A DNA stretch of 64,000 nucleotides from positions 60,598 to 124,597 of IMG/VR virus record IMGVR_UViG_3300033233_000009; one strand, written 5' to 3'. A program made the translations under genes and the position numbers. The notes below the pieces were generated by a model that worked only from the letters and a program-made list of their open reading frames with translations, made no database searches and had not been told where the DNA came from. Below, in pieces: positions 40,076 through 46,810 of the stretch. Numbering within the stretch: the first letter of the stretch is position 1; each line of letters starts with the position of its first letter. Origin of the DNA: a virus.

Positions 40076-40116
40076 CCCCGGCTTGCCACGGGCCTCCCGC
40101 CTGGTACTCTCCCCGC

Positions 40117-40191
40117 CGCGGCAGAGTGGCACGGTCCCACGCCAGGCCCATACCCTGGAGACAGTCGGTTCGACTCCGGCAGCCGCAACCA
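40117..40191 (+). tRNA. tRNA-Met(CAT), initiator-like
   Basis: A full cloverleaf can be drawn: acceptor 40117-40123 with 40181-40187, D stem GTGG/CCAC, anticodon stem CCAGG/CCTGG with loop CCCATAC (anticodon CAT at 40149-40151), 5-nt variable loop, T arm GTCGG-TTCGACT-CCGGC, discriminator A and encoded CCA. Position 1 is C and position 72 is A, the unpaired C1-A72 typical of bacterial initiator tRNA. Unlike initiators, the anticodon stem lacks three GC pairs, position 33 is C instead of U, and position 7 is mismatched. It may be a divergent phage initiator tRNA or an attachment-site tRNA remnant. Confidence 0.8.
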
Positions 40192-40214
40192 TCCCTGGGA
40201 GTTTCTTGCTCTGC

Positions 40215-40243
40215 TTGACGCCCGGTGCCGCCTCTGGCAGCGT
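40215..40243 (+). promoter_or_regulatory. Promoter, leaderless type
   Basis: TTGACG (40215-40220), 17 bp, CAGCGT (40238-40243), then TGGCGGCACGC and ATG 40255. Confidence 0.7.
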
Positions 40244-40254
40244 TGGCGGCACGC

Positions 40255-41985
40255 ATGACCTCCATGGCCGCCGTCGTCCAGGGCACCGAGCGCTGGCACG
40301 TGCAGCACGCCGATTGCCGGTTCGCGCTCTCGTGCCTGCCCGATGCGTGCGTTGACGCGATCGTGTGCGATCCACCGTACGACCTCACGGCGGGCAAGAA
40401 GGGCGGCACCGGCGTCGCATCGCTGAACCTGAACTCACCCGCAGGTCGCGCGCGCATCTCGACCGGCTTCATGGGCAAGGCGTGGGACGGCACCGGGATC
40501 GCATTCGACCCGGCGATGTGGGCCGAAGCTCTCCGCGTTCTCAAGCCCGGCGGTCACCTGCTCGCGTTCGGCGGGACGCGGACCTACCACCGCATGACGT
40601 GTGCGATCGAGGACGCCGGCTTTGACGTTCGGGACTGTTTGGCATACATGTACGGCACCGGCTTCCCCAAAAGCCTCAACGTGCACGAGTCGGCGCGTGG
40701 GCTATACTGCGAGTGTGGTGACAGCGACGTGCACGGAGTGCGGGGCTCGGTACGAGACGCAAGCTTGCTGGCTCAAGCGAGTGAAGCGACCGAAGTGCTC
40801 CAGGGAGTGCAACGGAGCGGAGCGCGGTCGTCAGTGGGCGACGTTCGGTCACATGGGCCCGAAGGCGAAGACGGCGGAGTCGCTCAGGCGAGCGGCGGAC
40901 AAGATGCGTGGGCCACGGAACCCGGCCTGGAAGGGCGGGGCGACGTACTTCCGGAAACACGGGAATTACAAGCCGATCCGATACGTCAGATGTCCAGCGG
41001 AGCTAGCGTCGATGGCCCGCAAGGACGGATACGTGATGGAGCATCGGCTGCTCATGGCGCGGATGGCGAAGCGCCCGCTCGACCGCGTCGAGGTCGTGCA
41101 CCACGTGGACCACGACCCGCAGAACAATACGCCGACGAATCTGGAGCTGTGGCCAGACAACCGGTCACACAAGTTGGCGGAGCATGGCCGACATGTGGAA
41201 GGTGCGGCAAACCGCGTATCCCCTCCGGTTTCGGTACCGCGCTCAAGCCCGCCTTCGAGCCGGTCGTCCTCGCGCGAAAGCCCCTCGGCGGAACCGTCGC
41301 CGCGACGTTCATGGAGCACGGGACGGGCGCGCTGAACATCGACGGGTGCCGGATCGGAACGACCGTGGAAACATGGCCAGAGAGTCGCACATGGGGGCGT
41401 CCGCCGGTGCCAACGGACTGCAGCACCGGCAGCCCCGGCAGCACCGGCAGCCCGCCGCCCGGCCGCTGGCCTGCCAACGTGCTCCTCGACGCGGACGCGG
41501 CCGAAGTACTCGACGAGCAGGCGGGCGCTGTCACGCGCAACGGCGGCGGCCGGCAAATCTGGGGCGCGAGGAACACGAACGGTCCTGTACCAGACAGCGG
41601 TTACGCGGACTCCGGCGGACCATCGCGGTTCTTCTACACGGCGAAGGCGTCCAGATCCGAGCGCGACGCCGGTCTCGACGACTTCGACGCGCGGGCCGCT
41701 GGCGAGGCGACCGGGCGCAAGGACGGCAGCGCGGGACTCACGCCGCGAGCCGGTGCGGGTAGAGCTACCCGCACCGGCGTCCGCAACACTCACCCGACGG
41801 TCAAGCCCGTCGATCTGATGCGCTGGCTCGTGCGACTCGTCTGTCCGCCCGGCGGCATCGTGCTCGACCCGTTCGCTGGCAGTGGGACCACCGGCGTCGC
41901 CACGATGCTGGAAGGCTCCGGCCGACGCTTCATCGGCCTGGAACTCGACCCGCTGCACGTCGATGCGATCGGGGGAACGCCGTGA
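40255..41985 (+). CDS. Beta-class DNA methyltransferase interrupted by an HNH gene
   Basis: SAM-dependent N4-cytosine or N6-adenine methyltransferase. Motif IV DPPYDL (D39-Y42) precedes motif I DPFAGSGTT (538-546), the beta-class order. WAEALRVLKPGGHLLAFGGTRTYHRM and TALKPAFEPVVLARKPL are family landmarks. Between GFPKSLNV (about residue 145) and GFGTALKP (about residue 330) a block of about 170 residues of low-complexity, unnatural sequence is the out-of-frame reading of an inserted HNH gene. The frame stays open through the insertion, so either a long protein with a nonfunctional insert is made or the insert is removed as part of an intron. Confidence 0.82.
   Translation: MTSMAAVVQGTERWHVQHADCRFALSCLPDACVDAIVCDPPYDLTAGKKGGTGVASLNLNSPAGRARISTGFMGKAWDGTGIAFDPAMWAEALRVLKPGGHLLAFGGTRTYHRMTCAIEDAGFDVRDCLAYMYGTGFPKSLNVHESARGLYCECGDSDVHGVRGSVRDASLLAQASEATEVLQGVQRSGARSSVGDVRSHGPEGEDGGVAQASGGQDAWATEPGLEGRGDVLPETRELQADPIRQMSSGASVDGPQGRIRDGASAAHGADGEAPARPRRGRAPRGPRPAEQYADESGAVARQPVTQVGGAWPTCGRCGKPRIPSGFGTALKPAFEPVVLARKPLGGTVAATFMEHGTGALNIDGCRIGTTVETWPESRTWGRPPVPTDCSTGSPGSTGSPPPGRWPANVLLDADAAEVLDEQAGAVTRNGGGRQIWGARNTNGPVPDSGYADSGGPSRFFYTAKASRSERDAGLDDFDARAAGEATGRKDGSAGLTPRAGAGRATRTGVRNTHPTVKPVDLMRWLVRLVCPPGGIVLDPFAGSGTTGVATMLEGSGRRFIGLELDPLHVDAIGGTP
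40715..41335 (+). CDS. HNH homing endonuclease nested in the methyltransferase gene
   Basis: Read in another frame of the methyltransferase. Starts at GTG 40715 or 40718; TATACT (40702-40707) lies 8 bp upstream like the leaderless promoters. TATCTECGARYETQACW is a zinc ribbon, then NPAWKGGATYFRKHG (a common AP2/HNH-associated segment) and MEHRLLMARMAKRPLDRVEVV, HHVDHDPQNNTPTNLELW, the HNH core (H, H, N, N). Similarity to HNH proteins ends around 41215; the remaining 40 residues are read across the methyltransferase. A mobile endonuclease inserted in a conserved host gene is the classic homing situation. Confidence 0.85.
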   Translation: MVTATCTECGARYETQACWLKRVKRPKCSRECNGAERGRQWATFGHMGPKAKTAESLRRAADKMRGPRNPAWKGGATYFRKHGNYKPIRYVRCPAELASMARKDGYVMEHRLLMARMAKRPLDRVEVVHHVDHDPQNNTPTNLELWPDNRSHKLAEHGRHVEGAANRVSPPVSVPRSSPPSSRSSSRESPSAEPSPRRSWSTGRAR

Positions 41986-42083
41986 CCACCTGCCACCACT
42001 GCCTCGCCCAGTTCGCCCCCCGACGAGTGCTGGCCGAGGCGCGGCGATTGTGCGACCGGCGGAGACGGGGTGTGCGGTGCTGA
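41982..42083 (+). CDS. Truncated copy of the zinc protein at 43243, 33 aa
   Basis: GTG at 41982 overlaps the methyltransferase stop. TCHHCLAQFAPR equals the start of the protein at 43243; 32 bp (41991-42022 and 43249-43280) are identical. After that the sequences differ and a stop comes early. It is a decayed duplication flanking the D12 methyltransferase. Confidence 0.5.
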   Translation: MTTCHHCLAQFAPRRVLAEARRLCDRRRRGVRC

Positions 42084-43246
42084 CGAATCTGCAGAAGACG
42101 CCCTTTCCATGGTTCGGCGGGAAATCCGACGCTGCCCCATCCGTGTGGACCGCGCTGGGCGATGTCGATCACTACGTCGAGCCGTTCGCCGGCTCGCTCG
42201 CGGTGCTCCTCCGCAGGCCGCACCCGTGCAATCGGAGCTACTTCTCCGAGACCGTGAACGACCTCGACGGCCTGCTCGTGAATGCGTGGCGCTCCATGCA
42301 ACTCTCGCCCGACGCAATGGCTGATGCGGCGTCGTGGCCCGTCTCTGAGGCGGACATGCATGCGCGGCACTTGGCGCTCGTGAAGTGGCGGAACGAACGG
42401 CAGCTGGAGCACCTGATGGGCGACCCGGCGTTTCACGATCCGGTCATGGCCGGCTGGTGGTGCTGGGGCCAAGCGTGCTGGATCGGCTCGGGCTGGTGCG
42501 ACGGCGGAGGCGGGTGGATCGTGGGCGCGGACGGGCGGATTACGAAGGCGGCGCGCGAGCCGAACGGCATCGGGAAGCGCCAGCTCCCCCACCTCAGCAA
42601 CGACGGCCAAGGCGTGAACCGGCCGCAGGCACGCGAGCCGGGCGTGTCGCGCCAGCTCCCCCACCTCGGCGACGACGGCCAAGGCGTGAACCACGCCGGA
42701 GCGCGAGAGCCGGGCGTCGAGATCGACCACGAGTATCACCCGATGACGATGCCGGAACTGACCCGCTGGTTCCGCTTCCTGTCCGCGCGGCTGCGCCACG
42801 TGCGGATCCTCAATGGCGACTGGAAGCGCGCGCTGACCAACGGCGCAGCGAAGACGCTCCCTGTCCGCATGGGCGGGGCGTGCGGCGTGTTTCTCGATCC
42901 GCCCTACGCCGACACGGCCAAGCGCCAGAGTAACCTGTACGCGCACGACTCGGGAACGGTGGCGCACGAGGTCCGCGAATGGGCGCTCGCGCACGGGGAC
43001 GATCCGCAATTCCGGATCGTGCTCGCCGGGTACGCGGAGGAACACGTCATGCCGGACGGGTGGCGCGAAGTGGAGTGGTTCCGCAAGGGGTTCCTCAAGG
43101 GCGGCATGGGCAATCAGAGCGAGGGGCACGAGTCGCACCAGCAGCACAAAGAGAGGCTGTGGATGAGTCCGCATTGCCTCGCGCCGGAACTCGCGAAGCC
43201 GGCGGCACAGATGGCGATGTTCGACGCGCTCGGAGCCGCCCCATGA
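42077..43246 (+). CDS. D12-class (Dam-like) adenine methyltransferase, 389 aa
   Basis: Methylates adenine N6 in DNA. KTPFPWFGGKS (residues 7-17) and DHYVEPFAGSLAVLLRRP form the SAM-binding motif I region, and FLDPPYAD (D274-Y277) is motif IV, the alpha-class D12 order. In the target-recognition region a 21-residue unit (RQLPHLSNDGQGVNRPQAREPGV and a near copy) is tandemly repeated. GTG 42077 is preferred; it overlaps the short upstream frame. Two phage methyltransferases side by side may protect DNA from host restriction. Confidence 0.85.
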   Translation: MLTNLQKTPFPWFGGKSDAAPSVWTALGDVDHYVEPFAGSLAVLLRRPHPCNRSYFSETVNDLDGLLVNAWRSMQLSPDAMADAASWPVSEADMHARHLALVKWRNERQLEHLMGDPAFHDPVMAGWWCWGQACWIGSGWCDGGGGWIVGADGRITKAAREPNGIGKRQLPHLSNDGQGVNRPQAREPGVSRQLPHLGDDGQGVNHAGAREPGVEIDHEYHPMTMPELTRWFRFLSARLRHVRILNGDWKRALTNGAAKTLPVRMGGACGVFLDPPYADTAKRQSNLYAHDSGTVAHEVREWALAHGDDPQFRIVLAGYAEEHVMPDGWREVEWFRKGFLKGGMGNQSEGHESHQQHKERLWMSPHCLAPELAKPAAQMAMFDALGAAP

Positions 43247-43458
43247 CCTGCCACCACTGCCTCGCCCAGTTCGCCCCCCGCAAGGCCGGCCAGCGCTTCT
43301 GTTCCGCCGAGTGCCGCTGCGCCGAGCGGAACGAGACGAAGCGCGCCGCCCCCGGGCACGACCACGCGACGCTGGACGAGGTTGCCGCCGCGATGGGGCT
43401 GGCGCAGGGCACCGCGCTGCAGAGGCTCACGACGCGCGGCCTGGAGGCGGACTACTGA
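43243..43458 (+). CDS. Small zinc-finger protein with helical C-terminus, 71 aa
   Basis: ATG at 43243 overlaps the methyltransferase stop. CHHCLAQFAPRKAGQRFCSAECR is a four-Cys zinc knuckle of the kind found in DUF2256-like and phage HNH-associated proteins. The tail DEVAAAMGLAQGTALQRLTTRGLEADY reads like a small HTH. Probably DNA binding. Confidence 0.65.
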   Translation: MTCHHCLAQFAPRKAGQRFCSAECRCAERNETKRAAPGHDHATLDEVAAAMGLAQGTALQRLTTRGLEADY

Positions 43459-43586
43459 TGCTGACCCCGAAGGACGACGTGATGCTCCGCGACATCCTGC
43501 GCGCCCAGGTGGCCCCGCCGTGGCAGCTCGTCACCGTGCTCCTGGAGCAGGTGCGGCAGGACGCCAAGGAGGACGGGCGAAGGTGA
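43458..43586 (+). CDS. Small helical protein, 42 aa
   Basis: ATG at 43458 (TGATG with previous stop). MLTPKDDVMLRDILRAQ onward is a single amphipathic helix pair. Its stop overlaps the next GTG. Confidence 0.45.
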   Translation: MLTPKDDVMLRDILRAQVAPPWQLVTVLLEQVRQDAKEDGRR

Positions 43587-43858
43587 CGCTGTCCGTTGCA
43601 CTGGCGCTCGTGCTCGCGGGCCTACCGGCCGGCTACGGGCTCCGCTGGCTTCACGAGGCCCATCAGCGGCGCCAGCGGGAGCGGGTGCTGCGCGCGCTCG
43701 GCGGCGCCCTGCCGGACTGGGAGGTGGACGCCCGCGCCCTGGAACACAAGGCGCACGAGTGCACACTCCACGGGAACATCTACGGCGCCGCCGACATGCA
43801 CCGCGCCGCTGATACGACCCGGGCCCGCGGCCGGAAGCGGGATCGCGAGTGGGCTTGA
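43583..43858 (+). CDS. N-anchored membrane protein, 91 aa
   Basis: GTG at 43583. VTLSVALALVLAGLPAGYGL is a membrane anchor or signal; a charged helical domain with two Cys/His follows. Unknown. Confidence 0.5.
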   Translation: MTLSVALALVLAGLPAGYGLRWLHEAHQRRQRERVLRALGGALPDWEVDARALEHKAHECTLHGNIYGAADMHRAADTTRARGRKRDREWA

Positions 43859-43883
43859 CGGCATCGTTCGCCAGTGGCAGCAT
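43855..43883 (+). promoter_or_regulatory. Promoter, leaderless type
   Basis: TTGACG (43855-43860), 17 bp, CAGCAT (43878-43883), then TGGCGGCAC and ATG 43893. Carries GTGGCAGCAT. Confidence 0.7.
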
Positions 43884-43892
43884 TGGCGGCAC

Positions 43893-43967
43893 ATGACCGA
43901 GTACACCCTCGTTGCGGTGTTGAACGACAACCTCGTGCGCGCGAGCAGCCAGTACGGCCCCGAATGA
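43893..43967 (+). CDS. 24-aa peptide with its own promoter
   Basis: MTEYTLVAVLNDNL then VRASSQYGPE; ATG 9 bp after the -10, stop overlapping the next ATG. A strong promoter for so short a gene suggests it initiates the downstream operon by coupling. Confidence 0.5.
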   Translation: MTEYTLVAVLNDNLVRASSQYGPE

Positions 43968-44176
43968 AGCTCCTGAACTGCCGCCAGTGCGACGACGTGA
44001 TCAAGATCGTGGACAAGGCCCGCTCCTGCGAGTGCGGCCGCTGCACGGGTATGCTCGACGCCGTTGGCGGCACACTGCTGGTCACCGGCCCGGCGCGTGT
44101 GTTCGAGATACCATGGCCCGAGTACGACCAGGCGGCGGGCGGTGAGTGGCAGCGGTGGCGGATGGTGCCGCGATGA
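43964..44176 (+). CDS. Small zinc-binding protein, 70 aa
   Basis: ATG at 43964 overlaps the previous stop. NCRQCDDVIKIVDKARSCECGRCTG gives CxxC and CxCxxC, a tight zinc site; the rest is beta-rich. Recurrent small phage protein type; unknown role. Confidence 0.6.
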   Translation: MKLLNCRQCDDVIKIVDKARSCECGRCTGMLDAVGGTLLVTGPARVFEIPWPEYDQAAGGEWQRWRMVPR

Positions 44177-44418
44177 GCACGGTGGGCCCGGAGTACGCCA
44201 CGACGCACCGTCTGGTCGCGCTGGAGCAGAGGGTCGGGCCCCAGCCGGTCCCGGTGCCCCCGGGTCCCCACGGGTGGCGGCTCTGTGCGGCCACCGCGGT
44301 GATGTGGGTCGTGGACGAGGCCCAGAACAGCCACCAAGTGCTCTACACGTGGTTCTGGAGGCGCGCCGGCCGGGAACGTGTCGCCGGAGCGCTCGGGGGC
44401 GACGGAGATCCCCAATGA
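44173..44418 (+). CDS. Unknown 81-aa protein
   Basis: ATG at 44173 overlaps the previous stop. Pro-rich middle (QPVPVPPGPHGW) and Trp-rich helix (VLYTWFWRRAG). Unknown. Confidence 0.5.
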   Translation: MSTVGPEYATTHRLVALEQRVGPQPVPVPPGPHGWRLCAATAVMWVVDEAQNSHQVLYTWFWRRAGRERVAGALGGDGDPQ

Positions 44419-44693
44419 GCCTACGGGACGACGTGCGCTGGGTCCGCGAGGCGGCCGACGGCTTGCTCGTCGGTTGGCTGCCCGGTCGCCTGCCGCGGTG
44501 GTCCACGACGGAGGGCGAACAGCTCGGCTGGCTCGTGCTGCTGCTCTGGCACAAGTTCTACGACGCGAGCATGGCCCGCATCATGCTGGAGGCGCGTGTG
44601 CAGAGCCTGGAAGGCGACGTGGACGGGCTCCGCGAGACGAACCGCATCCTCACCGACCTGCTGGAGGCGTGCGAGCACCGTGGCGACCCGTAA
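44415..44693 (+). CDS. Helical protein, 92 aa
   Basis: ATG at 44415 overlaps the previous stop. Trp-rich helix (EQLGWLVLLLWHKFYDASMA) then coiled coil (EARVQSLEGDVDGLRETNR). Possibly membrane-associated. Unknown. Confidence 0.5.
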   Translation: MSLRDDVRWVREAADGLLVGWLPGRLPRWSTTEGEQLGWLVLLLWHKFYDASMARIMLEARVQSLEGDVDGLRETNRILTDLLEACEHRGDP

Positions 44694-45099
44694 GGGGCCG
44701 CCCTGCCCGGAGTGCGGCAAGCTCGGCTGCAAGTCGCAGTCCACGTTCGCCTGCTGGGTCCGGTGCCACAAGCTCGCCCTCGCCGAGCACGGCTACGCCC
44801 GGTGTGGCAGCAATACGGTGATGCTCCGCAAGGCGGGGGTGCACCTTCTGCTCGCGCCGCAGCCGGCGGGCAACGAGGTCTGGTACGGGCCCGACTGGGC
44901 GGTACGGAAGCTCGCGGACCTGCGCAAGCAGGCCAGCTCCGCGGAGCGGCGCCTGTACGGCTTGCGTGTCGAGCAGGCACTCCGCTCCGACCCACGATTC
45001 GGTCCCCTGCCGGCCGCAATGACGGACCGCCTGGAGGTGCTGCGCGCCTTCGCCGTTCTGCGAGGCTGGCGTCTCCACCGCGGCTCGTGGCATAAGTGA
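44680..45099 (+). CDS. Zinc-finger protein, 139 aa
   Basis: GTG at 44680 within the previous gene end. CPECGKLGCKSQSTFACWVRCH gives several zinc ligands; the rest is basic alpha/beta. Unknown; nucleic-acid binding plausible. Confidence 0.5.
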   Translation: MATRKGPPCPECGKLGCKSQSTFACWVRCHKLALAEHGYARCGSNTVMLRKAGVHLLLAPQPAGNEVWYGPDWAVRKLADLRKQASSAERRLYGLRVEQALRSDPRFGPLPAAMTDRLEVLRAFAVLRGWRLHRGSWHK

Positions 45100-45106
45100 C
45101 GGCACA

Positions 45107-45589
45107 ATGCTCCAGGCCACACGCATCGCATCTCGCATGTACCAGGGGCCCTGCCCCCCATCGACCGATGCCGTGCGGGGACACCGGTTCACCGTGCTCG
45201 TGTTCTGCGCGCGCGAGATTCAGCCGTACCTGCCGGACCACCTGCTCCGCGGGCTCGACGTGCTGTACGTGCCGCTGAACGACAGCTTCAACGAGCCGAT
45301 GACCGACGCCGAGTGGGACCTCGCGCACGGCGCGGGCAGGGAGGTGGCCCGACTCACTGCGCTCGGTGGGCGCTCGCTAGTGACGTGCGCGGCGGGCCTG
45401 AACCGCTCGGGCATCGTGAACGCCATCGCGCTCCACTACCGCTTCGGCTGCTCGGGCGCCGGGGCCATCGCTCAAATCCGCGCGACGCGCGGACCGCAGG
45501 CGCTGAGCAATCCGAGCTTCGAGCGCCGCCTGGTCAAGCTCGGTTCACGACGGCGCAGACCCCATGCCGCCGCGGGGCCGGCGTCGTAG
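45107..45589 (+). CDS. Dual-specificity phosphatase-like protein, 160 aa
   Basis: Cys-based phosphatase fold. The P-loop is VTCAAGLNRSG with C94 and R100 (CX5R), preceded by VLYVPLNDSFNEPM where the general acid Asp lies. Substrate could be protein or RNA 5' phosphate. Its TAG stop is inside the degenerate CRISPR repeat at 45575-45610. Confidence 0.8.
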   Translation: MLQATRIASRMYQGPCPPSTDAVRGHRFTVLVFCAREIQPYLPDHLLRGLDVLYVPLNDSFNEPMTDAEWDLAHGAGREVARLTALGGRSLVTCAAGLNRSGIVNAIALHYRFGCSGAGAIAQIRATRGPQALSNPSFERRLVKLGSRRRRPHAAAGPAS

Positions 45590-45610
45590 GCCCCGCGCTG
45601 CCTTGGTGCT
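45575..45610 (-). repeat. Degenerate CRISPR repeat 3 of the antisense mini-array
   Basis: Read on the minus strand it keeps CCAAGGCAGCGCGGGGCCT and ACGACGCC; the last bases diverge. Carries the T-to-A variant of the solo repeat. Only 14 bp separate it from repeat 2, so no full spacer. Confidence 0.75.
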
Positions 45611-45624
45611 CTCGACAAGACGAC

Positions 45625-45660
45625 GTCGCGGTGTCGTAGGCCCCGCGCTGCCTTGGGAAT
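45625..45660 (-). repeat. Degenerate CRISPR repeat 2 of the antisense mini-array
   Basis: Minus strand: CCCAAGGCAGCGCGGGGCCT then ACGACACCGCGAC, about 30 of 36 positions matching. The 3' CGCGAC end is intact, so a processed crRNA-like 3' part is conceivable. Confidence 0.82.
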
Positions 45661-45696
45661 GGGGACCGGCATGGGGCCGTCAAGCCTGTACTGCTC

Positions 45697-45732
45697 GCCG
45701 TGACGTTGGAGGCCCCACGTTGCCTTGCAGGC
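45697..45732 (-). repeat. Degenerate CRISPR repeat 1 of the antisense mini-array
   Basis: Minus strand: GCAAGGCAACGTGGGGCCT then CCAACGTCACGGC. More decayed than repeats 2 and 3. The distance to repeat 2 is 72 bp, the same period as the main array (71-78 bp), leaving a 36-bp spacer-like interval. Confidence 0.65.
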
Positions 45733-45742
45733 ACATGGCGGC

Positions 45743-45771
45743 ACCTTAGCCGGTGGCAGCACCGGCGTCCA
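45743..45771 (-). promoter_or_regulatory. Promoter copy driving the antisense mini-array
   Basis: Minus strand: TGGACG, the same 17-bp dyad spacer CCGGTG-CTGC-CACCGG plus C, TAAGGT, GCCGCC, ATG. Thirty-seven bases are identical to the promoter at 6314-6342 and its start codon. The ATG opens only an 18-codon frame, so an RNA product is more likely than a protein. Confidence 0.75.
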
Positions 45772-45790
45772 GGCGACCCACCGGCCCCAC

Positions 45791-46810
45791 TCAGAACGGG
45801 ACCTCGTCGTCGGCCAGCTCTTGCTCCCCGTGCGCTTCCGTCGCCCGCAGCGAGGCTTCCCGGGCCGCCTCGCTCTCCTGCGCCTGGCGCCACTCGGCCT
45901 CACTCTGCTCCAGCCGCTCCGACAAGATCGCGGTCACCTCCTCGGGGTGTTCCTCGACCCATTGCAGGAACGTCTCGGTGCGGCTCCGCTTCGGGGACGC
46001 GGTGATCCCTCGCTTCACCGCCTTCCACACGGGAAGCAGCTCGGGATCGATGTCGCTCTCGACCGTGGAGTCCGATTCCGAGGCGGCTTCGCTCCGCCGG
46101 ATTCCGCGGAGCGCGCTACTGGCCTTCCGCCCGGTATGAGTCTGAAGGGCGGTGAGGTCGCGGGTAAGTTCAATCTCGGCGCGCAGCCGCTGCTCTCTCT
46201 CCTCGATGGGATCCACTGCCCGGTGGCGGCGCGCGTCGTAGAACGCATCGACCTCGGCTCGAAGCTGCCGCGCCCGCTCCTCACCGACCACCTGGCAGCG
46301 GTCACCTCGCACCAGCGTCGTCGGCTCGATGATGGTGCGGGCGCGCGCCGCCTTCGTGAACGGGGCGAGCTGCTTCCCCACCGCTCGCTTGTCGGCCTCC
46401 AGATCCGCGATCTGCTCACGCAGCCGGCTGATCTTCTGCTGGGCGGTTCGGCGCACGCCGCTCGCGTACATGCGTTCGGCCTCCAGTTGCCGCGCGCTCT
46501 TGTTCGGCTGTAGCTCACCGAGCCCCAGGTCGAGCCACGCCTCGGTGATCTGCCGGTCGTCGCGCCACTCCTCGGGGTGGTGGCCCATGCGGCGGAGCAG
46601 GCCCTTCTTCTCCATGGCCCGCACCGTGTGCACGGTCGTGTACCACCGCGGCAGCCGATACGGCTCGTGCCCGATGTCCTTCTGCCACCGCCACTCGATC
46701 CCCGGCGTCGTCCAGAAGCCGCCAGGCCAGCGCTCCAGCACGCCGTCGGAACCCGGCTCGGTCAGCTTCTCGATGACCTCAAGCTGGGCGAGGGATGGGC
46801 CGGACGCCAT
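45791..46810 (-). CDS. Helical protein ending in an SSB-like acidic tip, 339 aa
   Basis: ATG 46810 overlaps the stop of the GHKL ATPase gene, so the two form an operon. Residues 1-90 look like a winged-helix region (LPRWYTTVHTVRAMEKKGLLRR); residues 110-200 are a coiled coil (TAQQKISRLREQIADLEADK). The last residues, GEQELADDEVPF, copy the C-terminal tip of single-stranded DNA binding proteins (consensus DDDIPF) that recruits repair and replication partners. No OB-fold is evident, so this is not an ordinary SSB. Confidence 0.65.
   Translation of the reverse strand: MASGPSLAQLEVIEKLTEPGSDGVLERWPGGFWTTPGIEWRWQKDIGHEPYRLPRWYTTVHTVRAMEKKGLLRRMGHHPEEWRDDRQITEAWLDLGLGELQPNKSARQLEAERMYASGVRRTAQQKISRLREQIADLEADKRAVGKQLAPFTKAARARTIIEPTTLVRGDRCQVVGEERARQLRAEVDAFYDARRHRAVDPIEEREQRLRAEIELTRDLTALQTHTGRKASSALRGIRRSEAASESDSTVESDIDPELLPVWKAVKRGITASPKRSRTETFLQWVEEHPEEVTAILSERLEQSEAEWRQAQESEAAREASLRATEAHGEQELADDEVPF

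Noticed and set aside
45472-45903. Minus-strand ORF over the mini-array
   Set aside because: It consists of repeat-derived sequence (PKAARGLRHRD, PRQRGAYDAG) and shadow of the neighbouring genes; an RNA role is more plausible.
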